From Laspinema olomoucense D3b (GTDB lineage Bacteria; Cyanobacteriota; Cyanobacteriia; Cyanobacteriales; Laspinemataceae): a stretch of 64,000 nucleotides of DNA. The notes beneath the pieces are model-generated. The model worked only from the letters and a program-made list of their open reading frames with translations, ran no database searches and was not told the origin of the DNA. Below are positions 22,751 through 30,947 of the stretch, piece after piece. Every line of letters starts with the position of its first letter. Position 1 is the first letter of the stretch. A program made the position numbers and the translations under genes. Location: positions 1 through 64,000 of the forward strand of contig NZ_JAMXFA010000010.1 of NCBI RefSeq assembly GCF_025370785.1, written 5' to 3'.

Positions 22751-22783
22751 AACCGCCCATTTTGTTGGCGGTTTCAACTTTTT
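22751..22783 (+). terminator. Intrinsic terminator with no obvious gene
   Basis: AACCGCC and GGCGGTT form a perfect 7-base stem with a 9-base loop, followed by TCAACTTTTT on the plus strand. No plus-strand gene lies upstream. A TATAAA box at 22705-22710 could start a transcript of about 65 bases ending here, so it may mark a small RNA. Confidence 0.4.
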
Positions 22784-22985
22784 CTCAATCTTGAGGGAAA
22801 AGCCGCGCATTTGTTAGACTTGCTGCGGTCTCCCTGGGTTAGAAGGAGTTAACTTTGACGCACATTCGGACCTTAAGCAAGGGTAAAACGAGTATTTTTT
22901 TCCAGATTGGCCCCCGGAGCTAGAGCTTTCATTAAGAATTGTAACAAATTCCGGACCGATTCTGAGACGGGGCTTGAAGTTGGTC

Positions 22986-25604
22986 CTAGGTCCCCCCCTT
23001 AGACATCCAGTAAATGCCTAAAAGTGCCGCCACTGCTGCCAAAATCGTAGACCAAATGGGATGACCATTGGAGTGAGTTTTACGATCAGCCGTGGTGAAG
23101 CGGTCCAGGTCAATCCAGGGAGTCGCACCGCGACGGAACCAGCCGATCGCCAAAATTCCTTGTCCCACGAAATCGCTAGGACGCTTAGACAAGAGCCACA
23201 GATACCCAAAAACCCCCAGATTAGAGGCGGCGTGCAACTTCACTAATCCAGTGGGGGATTGCAAAATTAAATCTTGCCCCAGCCAATTGCTGATTCCCCT
23301 GCGTCCGAGGAGTTGTCCTTCCAAACCAATGGGCAAACTATCCAGGGGGATGGCATCGGAATCCGTGAGGAGTTCGGGCAAAGTGGGGTTGGTGCGGATA
23401 TTTTTAGAGGTAATGTCTGGGAAAAAGGAATTGATTCGCAAAACAATACCCAAACTTACTCCTATTAATAAAGCACCCTGGAGAATGGCGCGATCGCCCC
23501 ATACCCACTCCAGAGCCCCAAATCCCAGGTTCACGGCAACTGCGCCCAATGCCCACAACATTAACCCCGCAAGTAACCCCAGGGGAAGGCCAAAATAAGG
23601 TGCTCCTTGTAATAACAGGCGTTTGAGCATCCCACGGGGAGGACTCGCCGGGGCCACTGCGCTATCCCTGGCAAAATCCAACTCAGCATCCAGCTTCCAA
23701 AACCGCGCATATAAATCCAACAGGGTGAGGCGATCGCCCAAAGGCGGATGAGATTCCGGGACCGTCAGCCATTTTTTGTAGGCATTGTGGCGGTCCCACT
23801 GGAGGAGATTTTCCCAAGAATCATAGCTAGAACAACTTCCCAAGGTCATCCCCTGCATATAGCCGACTGGGGAGAGTAAATCGAATCCTTCCAGAACAAA
23901 ACTGGTGTGACCCTGTTTCTCCACATCCTGGGCAATCCCGATTGCCATTTTCAGTAAAGCGCGGGTCAGGGCATTGGGATTGCCGGTTAAAGAGGCACAA
24001 GCGCGATCGCTGTAATAAAAGCGCAAACGCGACAGGAATAAAACCGGCCAACGCAGCACCCAGTAAAACCCGTAGGCGACTGCTGAAATTACCCCAGCCA
24101 TCCCTAATATCCCCTTAGAGAACCACTCCTGAGAGTTCAACCACTTATCCCCATCCTTGGACACCTGCCAATAGACCAGATAGGGGAGTTGAGAGAGTAA
24201 CAGGGCCAAAGAGATCAAGGGAAAATCCCCATTTTCTAAATGTCCTAACTCACCGGCATAAATTGCGGCAATTTCATCGTCCTCTAATTGCTCTAATAAC
24301 CCTTGGCTGACAACAATTCGGGCAAACCGAGGGGCAAAACCATAGGTCATGGCGATCGGTGCATCGGTAGGAATGACCCCGAGGACCAGGGGCGGTTGCT
24401 TGCGTTCCAAGCTAAAGCGGGATAGCAATTTGCGCGCTTCTGGACTATAGATACCGAGTTTCTGTGGGGGGAGTTTTTCCATGCCGTAAGCGAAGCGCAG
24501 CAGTAAATCCAGCAACCAGGGAGAAGCAACCAGCAACAGGACGAGGATGCCCAACAAGGTCCAAGTTTGGTCACGATAAAAACTTTGCAGCGGTTCTAAG
24601 AGGGGAAGCCGATAGAACAGGTCGTTAGCTGCTGCCATTCCCCAATTCATGAAAATCCACAGTAACCCAAACAGGGCGATCGCACTGCCAATTTGGGCAA
24701 AGAATAGATAGGTGGGTTTGACGGGTTTGAGTTTTCGCCAGTTTTGCGCCCGTCCTGCCTGACGCCATTGCCGAGGTTGTGGAGTTGGAACCGTTGATTC
24801 CCGAGGAGTGGGAGTGGGTTGTCCGTCCTCTGGTGCCATTGCTGAGGGTGAATCAGCCTGGGTGGTTGCCGGGGTTAAATAATCTACCCCATCGCTGTTG
24901 GCTTCTAAGGGGAGCACGGGTGGAGAATCCCGCCGGGAAACCGGGGGTCTGGAGGGCTTAGGCGGTGCCGGTAGCGATGAGGGTGGAGTTAACGGAGTGA
25001 CTCGTCCCCCAGGGGTTGTCCCGCCCGGGGGTCTGGGGGGCATCGGTGGCGGCAGGGGTGGCGGGTTGACCGGGGACCGGGGTGCAGGTTTAGCTTGAGC
25101 CGGTTCTAGGGGGACAAATCCCGTGGGATTTCCTAGGGAGAGGGGGGAAATGATGCCCTGGGAGCTTGGGTTCTTGAGGGGGGAGGGTTGAGTAGCTGCT
25201 GAAGATGATGGGTCTAATGGCACAAAGCCGGTGGGGTCTCCTCGGAGGGGGGAGGGCGGACTGCCTGGAGGATTGAGCGTTTTCGGGGGTTGGGGTTGAG
25301 AGCCAGGGTTTGAGGGAGAAGATCGCCCTTGGGGAGAAGATTGATTCAACTGAGCCAGGGTCCGCACTGCCCAGTCTTTGACCTTGGGACTGTCCGATTC
25401 GGTCAAGGTTTGACATAAGGCGATCGCCTTAGAGTGAGCGCGGTTCCCTTTGTAGGCCATCACTAACCCCATCGTAGCCCGATCAACGGTGGGTTGATGG
25501 AGTTCTTGTCCGCACACCTTTTCTAAAATGGCGATCGCCAAATCATAATTCTTTTTTTTGAGTGCAGCCAACCCTGTTTGGAGATCCGAGTGTTCCATAG
25601 CCAT
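22986..25604 (-). CDS. Membrane M48-like peptidase homologue with TPR and Pro-rich regions, zinc site degenerate
   Basis: An 872-residue, probably inner-membrane protein. Residues 1-95 look TPR-like (ALKKKNYDLAIAILEKV). About 96-290 is a Pro/Ser/Gly-rich linker in which a PLSLGNPTGFVPL-like phrase recurs. Two membrane helices follow (about 300-325 and 347-372), then an M48-type domain, with further hydrophobic helices near 480-520 and 675-740. The M48 zinc motif HExxH reads GELGH (451-455): the first His is Gly. The second site, usually SRxxExxAD, reads SRLRFYYSD, putting Phe529 where the third ligand Glu is expected. Two of three zinc ligands thus seem lost, so proteolysis is doubtful; a scaffold or chaperone role is possible. 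There are no close neighbours on this strand. Confidence 0.75.
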   Translation of the reverse strand: MAMEHSDLQTGLAALKKKNYDLAIAILEKVCGQELHQPTVDRATMGLVMAYKGNRAHSKAIALCQTLTESDSPKVKDWAVRTLAQLNQSSPQGRSSPSNPGSQPQPPKTLNPPGSPPSPLRGDPTGFVPLDPSSSAATQPSPLKNPSSQGIISPLSLGNPTGFVPLEPAQAKPAPRSPVNPPPLPPPMPPRPPGGTTPGGRVTPLTPPSSLPAPPKPSRPPVSRRDSPPVLPLEANSDGVDYLTPATTQADSPSAMAPEDGQPTPTPRESTVPTPQPRQWRQAGRAQNWRKLKPVKPTYLFFAQIGSAIALFGLLWIFMNWGMAAANDLFYRLPLLEPLQSFYRDQTWTLLGILVLLLVASPWLLDLLLRFAYGMEKLPPQKLGIYSPEARKLLSRFSLERKQPPLVLGVIPTDAPIAMTYGFAPRFARIVVSQGLLEQLEDDEIAAIYAGELGHLENGDFPLISLALLLSQLPYLVYWQVSKDGDKWLNSQEWFSKGILGMAGVISAVAYGFYWVLRWPVLFLSRLRFYYSDRACASLTGNPNALTRALLKMAIGIAQDVEKQGHTSFVLEGFDLLSPVGYMQGMTLGSCSSYDSWENLLQWDRHNAYKKWLTVPESHPPLGDRLTLLDLYARFWKLDAELDFARDSAVAPASPPRGMLKRLLLQGAPYFGLPLGLLAGLMLWALGAVAVNLGFGALEWVWGDRAILQGALLIGVSLGIVLRINSFFPDITSKNIRTNPTLPELLTDSDAIPLDSLPIGLEGQLLGRRGISNWLGQDLILQSPTGLVKLHAASNLGVFGYLWLLSKRPSDFVGQGILAIGWFRRGATPWIDLDRFTTADRKTHSNGHPIWSTILAAVAALLGIYWMSKGGT

Positions 25605-25655
25605 CGATTCGCAATTGGTAGATGAACCAAGAGGTTCAACGAGAACTAGACAGTC

Positions 25656-25692
25656 AGAATCGAGAAGGTGGGGATTGTTCAGTCTCGATTCT
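25656..25692. promoter_or_regulatory. Inverted repeat upstream of the M48-like gene
   Basis: AGAATCGAGA and TCTCGATTCT form a perfect 10-base inverted repeat with a 17-base spacer, about 50 bases before the start codon. It could be an operator or a leader hairpin. The rest of the spacer to 26015 shows no gene. Confidence 0.4.
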
Positions 25693-26015
25693 TAAATGCG
25701 CTATAGCCAGTCTAAATCATTCCCACCCCGGTTCTATGGGGGATAGCGCTGGGTCCCAGGGTCCGGGAGTTTTTGGCACTGGATAGTTTTCCCGGGGTCG
25801 AGGGGAATCAGAGGCAATGGGTTGCCCAGTTTGTCAACTGTCTTTAGGAGTGTGGACATCATCAATCGAATCAGGGGGGAATCTTCCCCCCGGATCAATC
25901 TGGCTGTCGCAAAATTAAGATAGATTAAAAGGCAAACTCATCCTAGATGGGTGGCGATCGCATAACATACCTAGCGATTTTTCTCAGAAGTTTAATCATC
26001 ACAGGAGTTAAAGTC

Positions 26016-26360
26016 ATGTACGATGCAGACAAACGGAAGCTTTTATCCCTACTGTCTCATGGGTCAATTTTTTTCAGTACAACCTTAGTGTCTATTGGTA
26101 TCCCTCTGGCAGTTTTATTTGTATCTGATGACCCCGTAGTGAAAGATAATGCCAAAGAATCTATCAATTTTCATTTGAATGTCTGGGCTTGGGGTTCGGT
26201 GATTTTGGCCCTAAGTTTTCTGACCTTTGGCTTGTTGGGATTTATTCTCGCCCCAGCCGGGTTTGTTCTCCATTGGGGATTGACGGTGTTTGCGTTGCTG
26301 AAGGTGTTCGGAAATCCCGACCAGCCCTTTCAGTATCCTTTTATTTTCCGCGTGTTATAA
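26016..26360 (+). CDS. DUF4870-type small membrane protein, copy 1
   Basis: A 114-residue integral membrane protein with about three helices (residues 15-38, 55-80 and 82-100). The DUF4870 (Tic20-like) pattern is clear: KRKLLSLLSHGSIFF at the start, DDPVVKDNAKESINFHLN in the middle, and a Tyr-Pro-Phe C-terminus. The function of the family is unknown. I chose ATG 26016 because AGGAG lies just upstream; a longer frame from 25947 adds unrelated residues. A close paralogue follows 39 bases later on the same strand, so the two form an operon and a tandem duplication. Confidence 0.85.
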   Translation: MYDADKRKLLSLLSHGSIFFSTTLVSIGIPLAVLFVSDDPVVKDNAKESINFHLNVWAWGSVILALSFLTFGLLGFILAPAGFVLHWGLTVFALLKVFGNPDQPFQYPFIFRVL

Positions 26361-26399
26361 CTTGAAAAGAAGGCGATCGGCAACATTGGAGGAATTTTG

Positions 26400-26735
26400 A
26401 TGTACGATTCAGATAAACGGAAGTTATTATCGGTTTTGTCTCACGGAGCCATTTTTTTCAGTGCTACAGTTCTTTCCGTCGGATTGCCGATCGCAATTTT
26501 GTTTCTTTCCGAGGACCCGGTGGTTAAAGGAAATGCCCGAGAATCTCTCAATTTTCATCTCAATCTTTATCTCTATGCCATCCTCTTTGGTCTCTTGACT
26601 TTTGTACTGATTGGGTTTCCCCTACTGTTGATTTTAGGAGTAGCCAGTTGGATTTTGCCGATTATAGCTATTGTGAAGGTTCTTTCCAACCCAACTTTGA
26701 TATATCGCTATCCGTTCCTTTTCCGGCTCGTTTAA
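26400..26735 (+). CDS. DUF4870-type small membrane protein, copy 2
   Basis: A 111-residue paralogue of the preceding gene. The first 60 residues are highly alike (KRKLLSVLSHGAIFFSAT, EDPVVKGNARESLNFHLN), whereas the last two helices differ. This suggests duplication followed by divergence, perhaps giving a heteromeric membrane pair. GGAGG lies 7 bases before ATG 26400; a TTG directly before it is less likely. A strong bidirectional hairpin follows the gene. Confidence 0.85.
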   Translation: MYDSDKRKLLSVLSHGAIFFSATVLSVGLPIAILFLSEDPVVKGNARESLNFHLNLYLYAILFGLLTFVLIGFPLLLILGVASWILPIIAIVKVLSNPTLIYRYPFLFRLV

Positions 26736-26885
26736 TTGCTATTTGAGGGCAATATCTTCTCCCCTCATTGGCAGGTCACCCAATCTATAGGGGCAATTCA
26801 TCAACTGCCCCTACTCGCTGAAGTGAGGTATCCCTCCGGCGACAGTGAGCTAATTATTTTTACCTCTTTAAAAATCCAGTAATAG

Positions 26886-26936
26886 AAACAATAATTCCTA
26901 TTTTTTTATTAGATAAAAAAATAGGAATTATTGTTT
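26886..26936. terminator. Bidirectional terminator between convergent genes
   Basis: A perfect 24-base inverted repeat (26886-26909 with 26913-26936) with a 3-base loop. A/T-runs in the arms give U-tracts on both strands. It separates the DUF4870 pair from the bestrophin-like gene, which is transcribed toward it. Confidence 0.85.
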
Positions 26937-26959
26937 TATTTAACCTAATTTAAATAGTC

Positions 26960-27892
26960 TTATTGCACTGGATAATGGTCTGGAGAAATGGATAACTTTT
27001 CCAGAGGTTGAGTCCGGGGATAGAGAGAAATTAAATCTTCTATATTGACCCGCATATTAGCACAAATGGTATCAAGGGGCAAATCATTAGAATCATGTCC
27101 AAACGGATTTTCGATTTGAATGCCGATTTTTTCTATGCCAAATAAAGTAAAGCTAATTAAAGCAGCAACGGGTCCGGTCCATAAATCTAAATGGCTGACA
27201 ATTTGAAACGGCAGCGCCAGACAGTAGAGCATTAGAAGCTGTTTCAAATGGATAGCATAAGCCACAGGTATCGGTGTTTTTAAAATGCGTTCCGATGAAC
27301 CCAAGGTATCCACCATTGTATCTAATAGCTTGAGCATGGTGGTGAGTTGATAAATATTGAGTTTATTAAGACGATATTGTCTTTGGAGATAATCTCCTAG
27401 CCAGAAAGCGATTTCCAGAGGAGGATGATTCATACTTTTGAGCTTTTCATACTGTTCTCCAGAAATTAAACCTTTTAATTCCTCATTGATGGGTTCGTCT
27501 CGCAAGTGTAATTTGGTGGCCACGGCAAAGGCAACTAACAACCTCAAATGATGGGCTTTTTCGGTGGCATCTTCTGGACGATTGTCGGTAATTGCCACCA
27601 AAATTTGCCGAGATAAGTTGCGAACCGAGTTAACTAGGTTTCCCCAGGCTTTTCGTCCTTCCCAAAAGCGCTCATAAGCTGTATTTGTTCTAAAGACTAA
27701 TAATAAACCTAAGACAATCGTGGGAACCAATCCCTCTAAACCGGGCCAAGAAACGGGATAACCCCAGCGATATAAAAAAGAGACAATTAGGCCAAATAAT
27801 CCGCTTCCTAAAACTGCGGGTAAAATGGAGGGAATGACCGATCCTTTGAGTTGAAAAATCAGATGCAAGCCTTCTATACTTTTTACTTTCAT
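26960..27892 (-). CDS. Bestrophin-family (UPF0187) channel-like protein
   Basis: A 310-residue membrane protein of the bestrophin/UPF0187 family, which forms pentameric anion (or in some bacteria cation) channels. Diagnostic segments are VIPSILPAVLGSGLFGLIVSF (first helix, about residues 18-38), LGLLLVFRTNTAYERFWEGRKAWGNLVN (about 63-90) and FGIEKIGIQIENPFGHDSNDLPLD near the C-terminus, which holds the acidic Ca-clasp-like region. In cyanobacteria and plants some members sit in thylakoids and affect proton motive force; whether this one does is unknown. It starts at ATG 27892. The Ser/Thr kinase lies upstream on the same strand, 74 bases away. Confidence 0.88.
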   Translation of the reverse strand: MKVKSIEGLHLIFQLKGSVIPSILPAVLGSGLFGLIVSFLYRWGYPVSWPGLEGLVPTIVLGLLLVFRTNTAYERFWEGRKAWGNLVNSVRNLSRQILVAITDNRPEDATEKAHHLRLLVAFAVATKLHLRDEPINEELKGLISGEQYEKLKSMNHPPLEIAFWLGDYLQRQYRLNKLNIYQLTTMLKLLDTMVDTLGSSERILKTPIPVAYAIHLKQLLMLYCLALPFQIVSHLDLWTGPVAALISFTLFGIEKIGIQIENPFGHDSNDLPLDTICANMRVNIEDLISLYPRTQPLEKLSISPDHYPVQ

Positions 27893-27966
27893 AGCGGTAG
27901 GTGAGCGCAGATAAAGATAAGGATGAGGAAAACTCCGGTTAGGGATGCCAGGAGAGGAGTGAACTT

Positions 27967-30099
27967 TTAAGGTTTATTCACCGAGGGCACACGCCAAATT
28001 TTAATTGTTTCATCAGGAGAACCACTCAAGAGTGTTTTACCATCGGGGGTGATTGCAATTCCACTGACATAACTAGAATGCCCTGTAAGCTGATATCGCC
28101 GGTCTCCGGTAGCTAAATTCCAAATTTCGATCGTGCCACCACTACTTGCCAAAATGTTGCCATCGGGACCGATCGCCACGGATCTCACCCAACTGGAATC
28201 TCCCCTAAGCTGATAGCGTCTTTCTCCAGTTTTGAGATTCCAAACCACAATCGTATTATCGCGACTGCCACTGACGAGGGTGTTACCATCAGGACTAATG
28301 GCCAGAGAAAGAACCGGGTGAGCATGACCTCGCAGAGTCAACAATCTCCCGCCGCTTGCGACATCCCAAATTTTTACAGTATTGTCATTAGCAGCACTAA
28401 TAATTCGGCGGCCATCGGGAGTCATGGCGATCGCATTCACAGCAGATCCTGCCTGAATCGTGCGCAGGCGAGTCCCGCTTCTAATATCCCAAATCTTAAT
28501 CGTATTATCATCCGATCCACTGACTAACCGCTGACCATCGGGAGTAAAAGCCAGGGTATTCACGGGACCCCAATGTGCCCCGGGTCCAGCGATGGTCAGC
28601 ATTCGGGACCCATTATTCATATTCCATAATCGAATCGTCTTGTCAGCGGAACCACTGGCGAGGGTTTGACCATTGGGACTCACGGCTAGGGTCCTTACCC
28701 AGTCTTTATGAGCCGCAATGGTGTGCAGTAAGTCACCACTGTTGAGATTCCAGATGCGGATCGTGCCAAAACTTCCGCTGGCAAGGGTTCCCCCTTGGGA
28801 TTGACTAGCAGCGCCGGGAACCTGACTCATGGCGATGGACTGAACTTGACCCACTTCCCGGATACTTCTTCTTAAAAATAGACTGCTGGGGATATTCACC
28901 AGGAGTCCGACAGGATTGGCGGGAAATAATCCATATCGCCAATAGCCATAGACTTGAGAGGTTGCCAACAGGACTAATAAGATGGCGATCGCAGAAATCC
29001 AGGGTTTTTTGCTCCCTGTTTTCAAAAATCGGCTTTTGCTGCTATTTTTCGGGGGGTAAACGGGTTTATATTGCGATCGCAGCCTTTTCGATTCTGTAGA
29101 GCTTGATTTCGAGTTGAAATTGGAACCTGTATTGTAATTTCCCCGAGTCCCCGAAGTGCCAATTCCGGTATTGGCATCCCCAACTTCACCATTAGGCGGC
29201 GTCAAGTCAATCTCTGCCAAACATTGCAAGATAGCCTGAGCATTTTGAGGCCGCTTTCCCGGAAAAGGGGCCATTAAGTAATCAATCACATCCCCAAAAG
29301 CTTTGGAAATCTGCGGTGCACTATTGCGCCAGACGAGTTTTCCCGTCCGAGGATTTTCCGAGAAGGCAGTCGGCGGTTTCGCCGTTAGTAAAAAGACTAG
29401 GGTCCGCCCTAAAGCATAAAAATCCGATTGCGGTACCGCCTTCCCATTAGCTTGTTCCGGTGGCGTATAGCCCGGAGAGACAATGCCAGTAATGTTTTGA
29501 CCCTGCCCCACTTTCGCAAAGTAGGTATTCGTCACTTCCCTTGCCGCGCCAAAATCAATCAACACCACTTGTCCATTCAAGCGAATCATGATGTTGAGGG
29601 GCTTGATATCCCGGTGGAAAAAGTTTTGTTGGTGGACGCGATCGAGAATCTCCACCATTTGTTTTAACCAATCAATGGCTTGGCTTTGGGTTACGGGCCG
29701 ATTTCCCCGTTTTTTCATCCAATCCCGTAGATTCAACCCACTGATTTTTTCCATCATTAAGCAATGGATCGGTTCGGTTTCCCCCGGAGGCGTGATCGAA
29801 AAGTACGCATCTGGCTCAACTTTGGGAATCCCTGGGTGGTTGATCCGTTTCAACACATCGGCTTCCTGTTGAAAAAGCTCTACCGCCTTTTCATGGTTTT
29901 GAAGCAATACTTTCAGGACCTTGATGGTACCTTGGTCATCCACTTCAAAGGTTTTACCAAAGCCTCCACCGCCAAGGGGTTTGATAATCCGATACCGTCC
30001 TTGCAGGAGTATATCACAGCCACAGTGAACGCATTTGACCTGGTTCGCATTGGCTGGGTCATTAGGATGGGGACATTTGGGATTCAGGCAATAACTCAC
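27967..30099 (-). CDS. Ser/Thr protein kinase with C-terminal WD40 repeats
   Basis: A eukaryote-like kinase. The first 30 residues hold a zinc-ribbon-like cluster (CLNPKCPHP ... CVHCG). The kinase domain (about 34-300) has the Gly-rich loop GGGGFGKTFEV, catalytic HRDIKPLNIMI, DFGAARE and the GYTPPEQ activation segment, all intact. A Ser/Asn-rich linker and one transmembrane helix (about residues 370-388) follow. The C-terminal part has about seven WD40 repeats (each with SPNGQTLASGSADKTIRLWN-like pattern), probably a beta-propeller on the other side of the membrane. Such kinase-WD40 fusions are common in filamentous cyanobacteria. The start codon is GTG at 30099; the protein start MSYCLNPKC is typical. 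Confidence 0.93.
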   Translation of the reverse strand: MSYCLNPKCPHPNDPANANQVKCVHCGCDILLQGRYRIIKPLGGGGFGKTFEVDDQGTIKVLKVLLQNHEKAVELFQQEADVLKRINHPGIPKVEPDAYFSITPPGETEPIHCLMMEKISGLNLRDWMKKRGNRPVTQSQAIDWLKQMVEILDRVHQQNFFHRDIKPLNIMIRLNGQVVLIDFGAAREVTNTYFAKVGQGQNITGIVSPGYTPPEQANGKAVPQSDFYALGRTLVFLLTAKPPTAFSENPRTGKLVWRNSAPQISKAFGDVIDYLMAPFPGKRPQNAQAILQCLAEIDLTPPNGEVGDANTGIGTSGTRGNYNTGSNFNSKSSSTESKRLRSQYKPVYPPKNSSKSRFLKTGSKKPWISAIAILLVLLATSQVYGYWRYGLFPANPVGLLVNIPSSLFLRRSIREVGQVQSIAMSQVPGAASQSQGGTLASGSFGTIRIWNLNSGDLLHTIAAHKDWVRTLAVSPNGQTLASGSADKTIRLWNMNNGSRMLTIAGPGAHWGPVNTLAFTPDGQRLVSGSDDNTIKIWDIRSGTRLRTIQAGSAVNAIAMTPDGRRIISAANDNTVKIWDVASGGRLLTLRGHAHPVLSLAISPDGNTLVSGSRDNTIVVWNLKTGERRYQLRGDSSWVRSVAIGPDGNILASSGGTIEIWNLATGDRRYQLTGHSSYVSGIAITPDGKTLLSGSPDETIKIWRVPSVNKP

Positions 30100-30644
30100 A
30101 GAAGCTACATTACCCTATATTCTGACTGCACGTCTCAACAACACTATAACTTGCAGTTATCATTCCTAACTGTAGGGTCTTGCCAACTTATTGGCAATTT
30201 CCTCGGTTACTTGACCCTCTAGCTGCAGTAGTAGCGGAACCCATCAAGGTTGCTTGATTTTTTGACCTGTTGTTGTTTGCTGATGGGTTAACCCGGTTGG
30301 CTTCTGGGAAAGGTCATCCGTCAAAGCCAGTTCTTACACCTCCATTAAAGATTAGCAATTATCCGGTATCAAAATTATTCGTTTTAAATTTTTATGACTG
30401 TTGCCGGTTTCCTGGCACACCCACCTTTGAACTGTCTGCCACTCTGTGCCCAGAAGTTGACTACCTTTTCTCCCAAGCCTACTCCTGGCCCCAGTTTTAG
30501 GGTTCCCCAGGACTTGTTGTCCTGTGCTTTGGATCCGATTCCTAGCTTGGAGGGTGCCAATTGCCTGGATATGGCCCTGAATTCCATTTTTTTCTGTAGG
30601 AGCAAAACCAGGTGGCGATCGCACTCCTTTGGGCTAAATTGTCA
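30100..30644. other. Spacer upstream of the kinase gene
   Basis: No convincing gene. It contains a hairpin TTGCCAA-CTTA-TTGGCAA (about 30181-30198) and a terminator-like ATCAAG-GTTG-CTTGAT followed by TTTTTTG on the plus strand (30243-30264). With no plus-strand gene upstream, the latter may end a small or antisense RNA across the kinase start. Confidence 0.4.
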
Positions 30645-30947
30645 CTAAATTCTGCCCTCATGTTCAGTTTGCACAAACTCCTCCAGAGTAGCCGTTCCCG
30701 GTTCAATATTTCCTCGGTACTTCTGCGGATCTAGGTCAAGTTGTCTGCATTTCCCCCAAGTGCGATCGCCCCTTTCAAATCGATGCCGATATCGGATAAA
30801 AGCCTCTTCCACTTCCGCTTCGCTCAAAATTAAATACTGCGCAATATCTGGAAAGCTTTTCCCTAGTTCCCACATTTTTCCCACCACATCTTCTATCGTA
30901 TTCTCCGTAATTTCTCGCAATTTGGCCAGCTCTTTTTCTCGTTTCAT
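30645..30947 (-). CDS. Hypothetical soluble helical protein
   Basis: A 100-residue charged protein, not recognised. The N-terminus (KREKELAKLREITENTIEDVVGKMWELGKS) looks helical, possibly coiled, and residues 32-55 (DIAQYLILSEAEVEEAFIRYRHRF) look like a helix-turn-helix-like pair. There are no membrane helices. A small regulator or antitoxin is possible, but no toxin gene is adjacent, so this is speculation. It is isolated, with spacers on both sides. Confidence 0.5.
   Translation of the reverse strand: MKREKELAKLREITENTIEDVVGKMWELGKSFPDIAQYLILSEAEVEEAFIRYRHRFERGDRTWGKCRQLDLDPQKYRGNIEPGTATLEEFVQTEHEGRI

Noticed and set aside
22732-22794. A 20-codon frame starting MEYFPHEPP
   Set aside because: It runs through a terminator hairpin, has no ribosome site and resembles no small photosystem protein.
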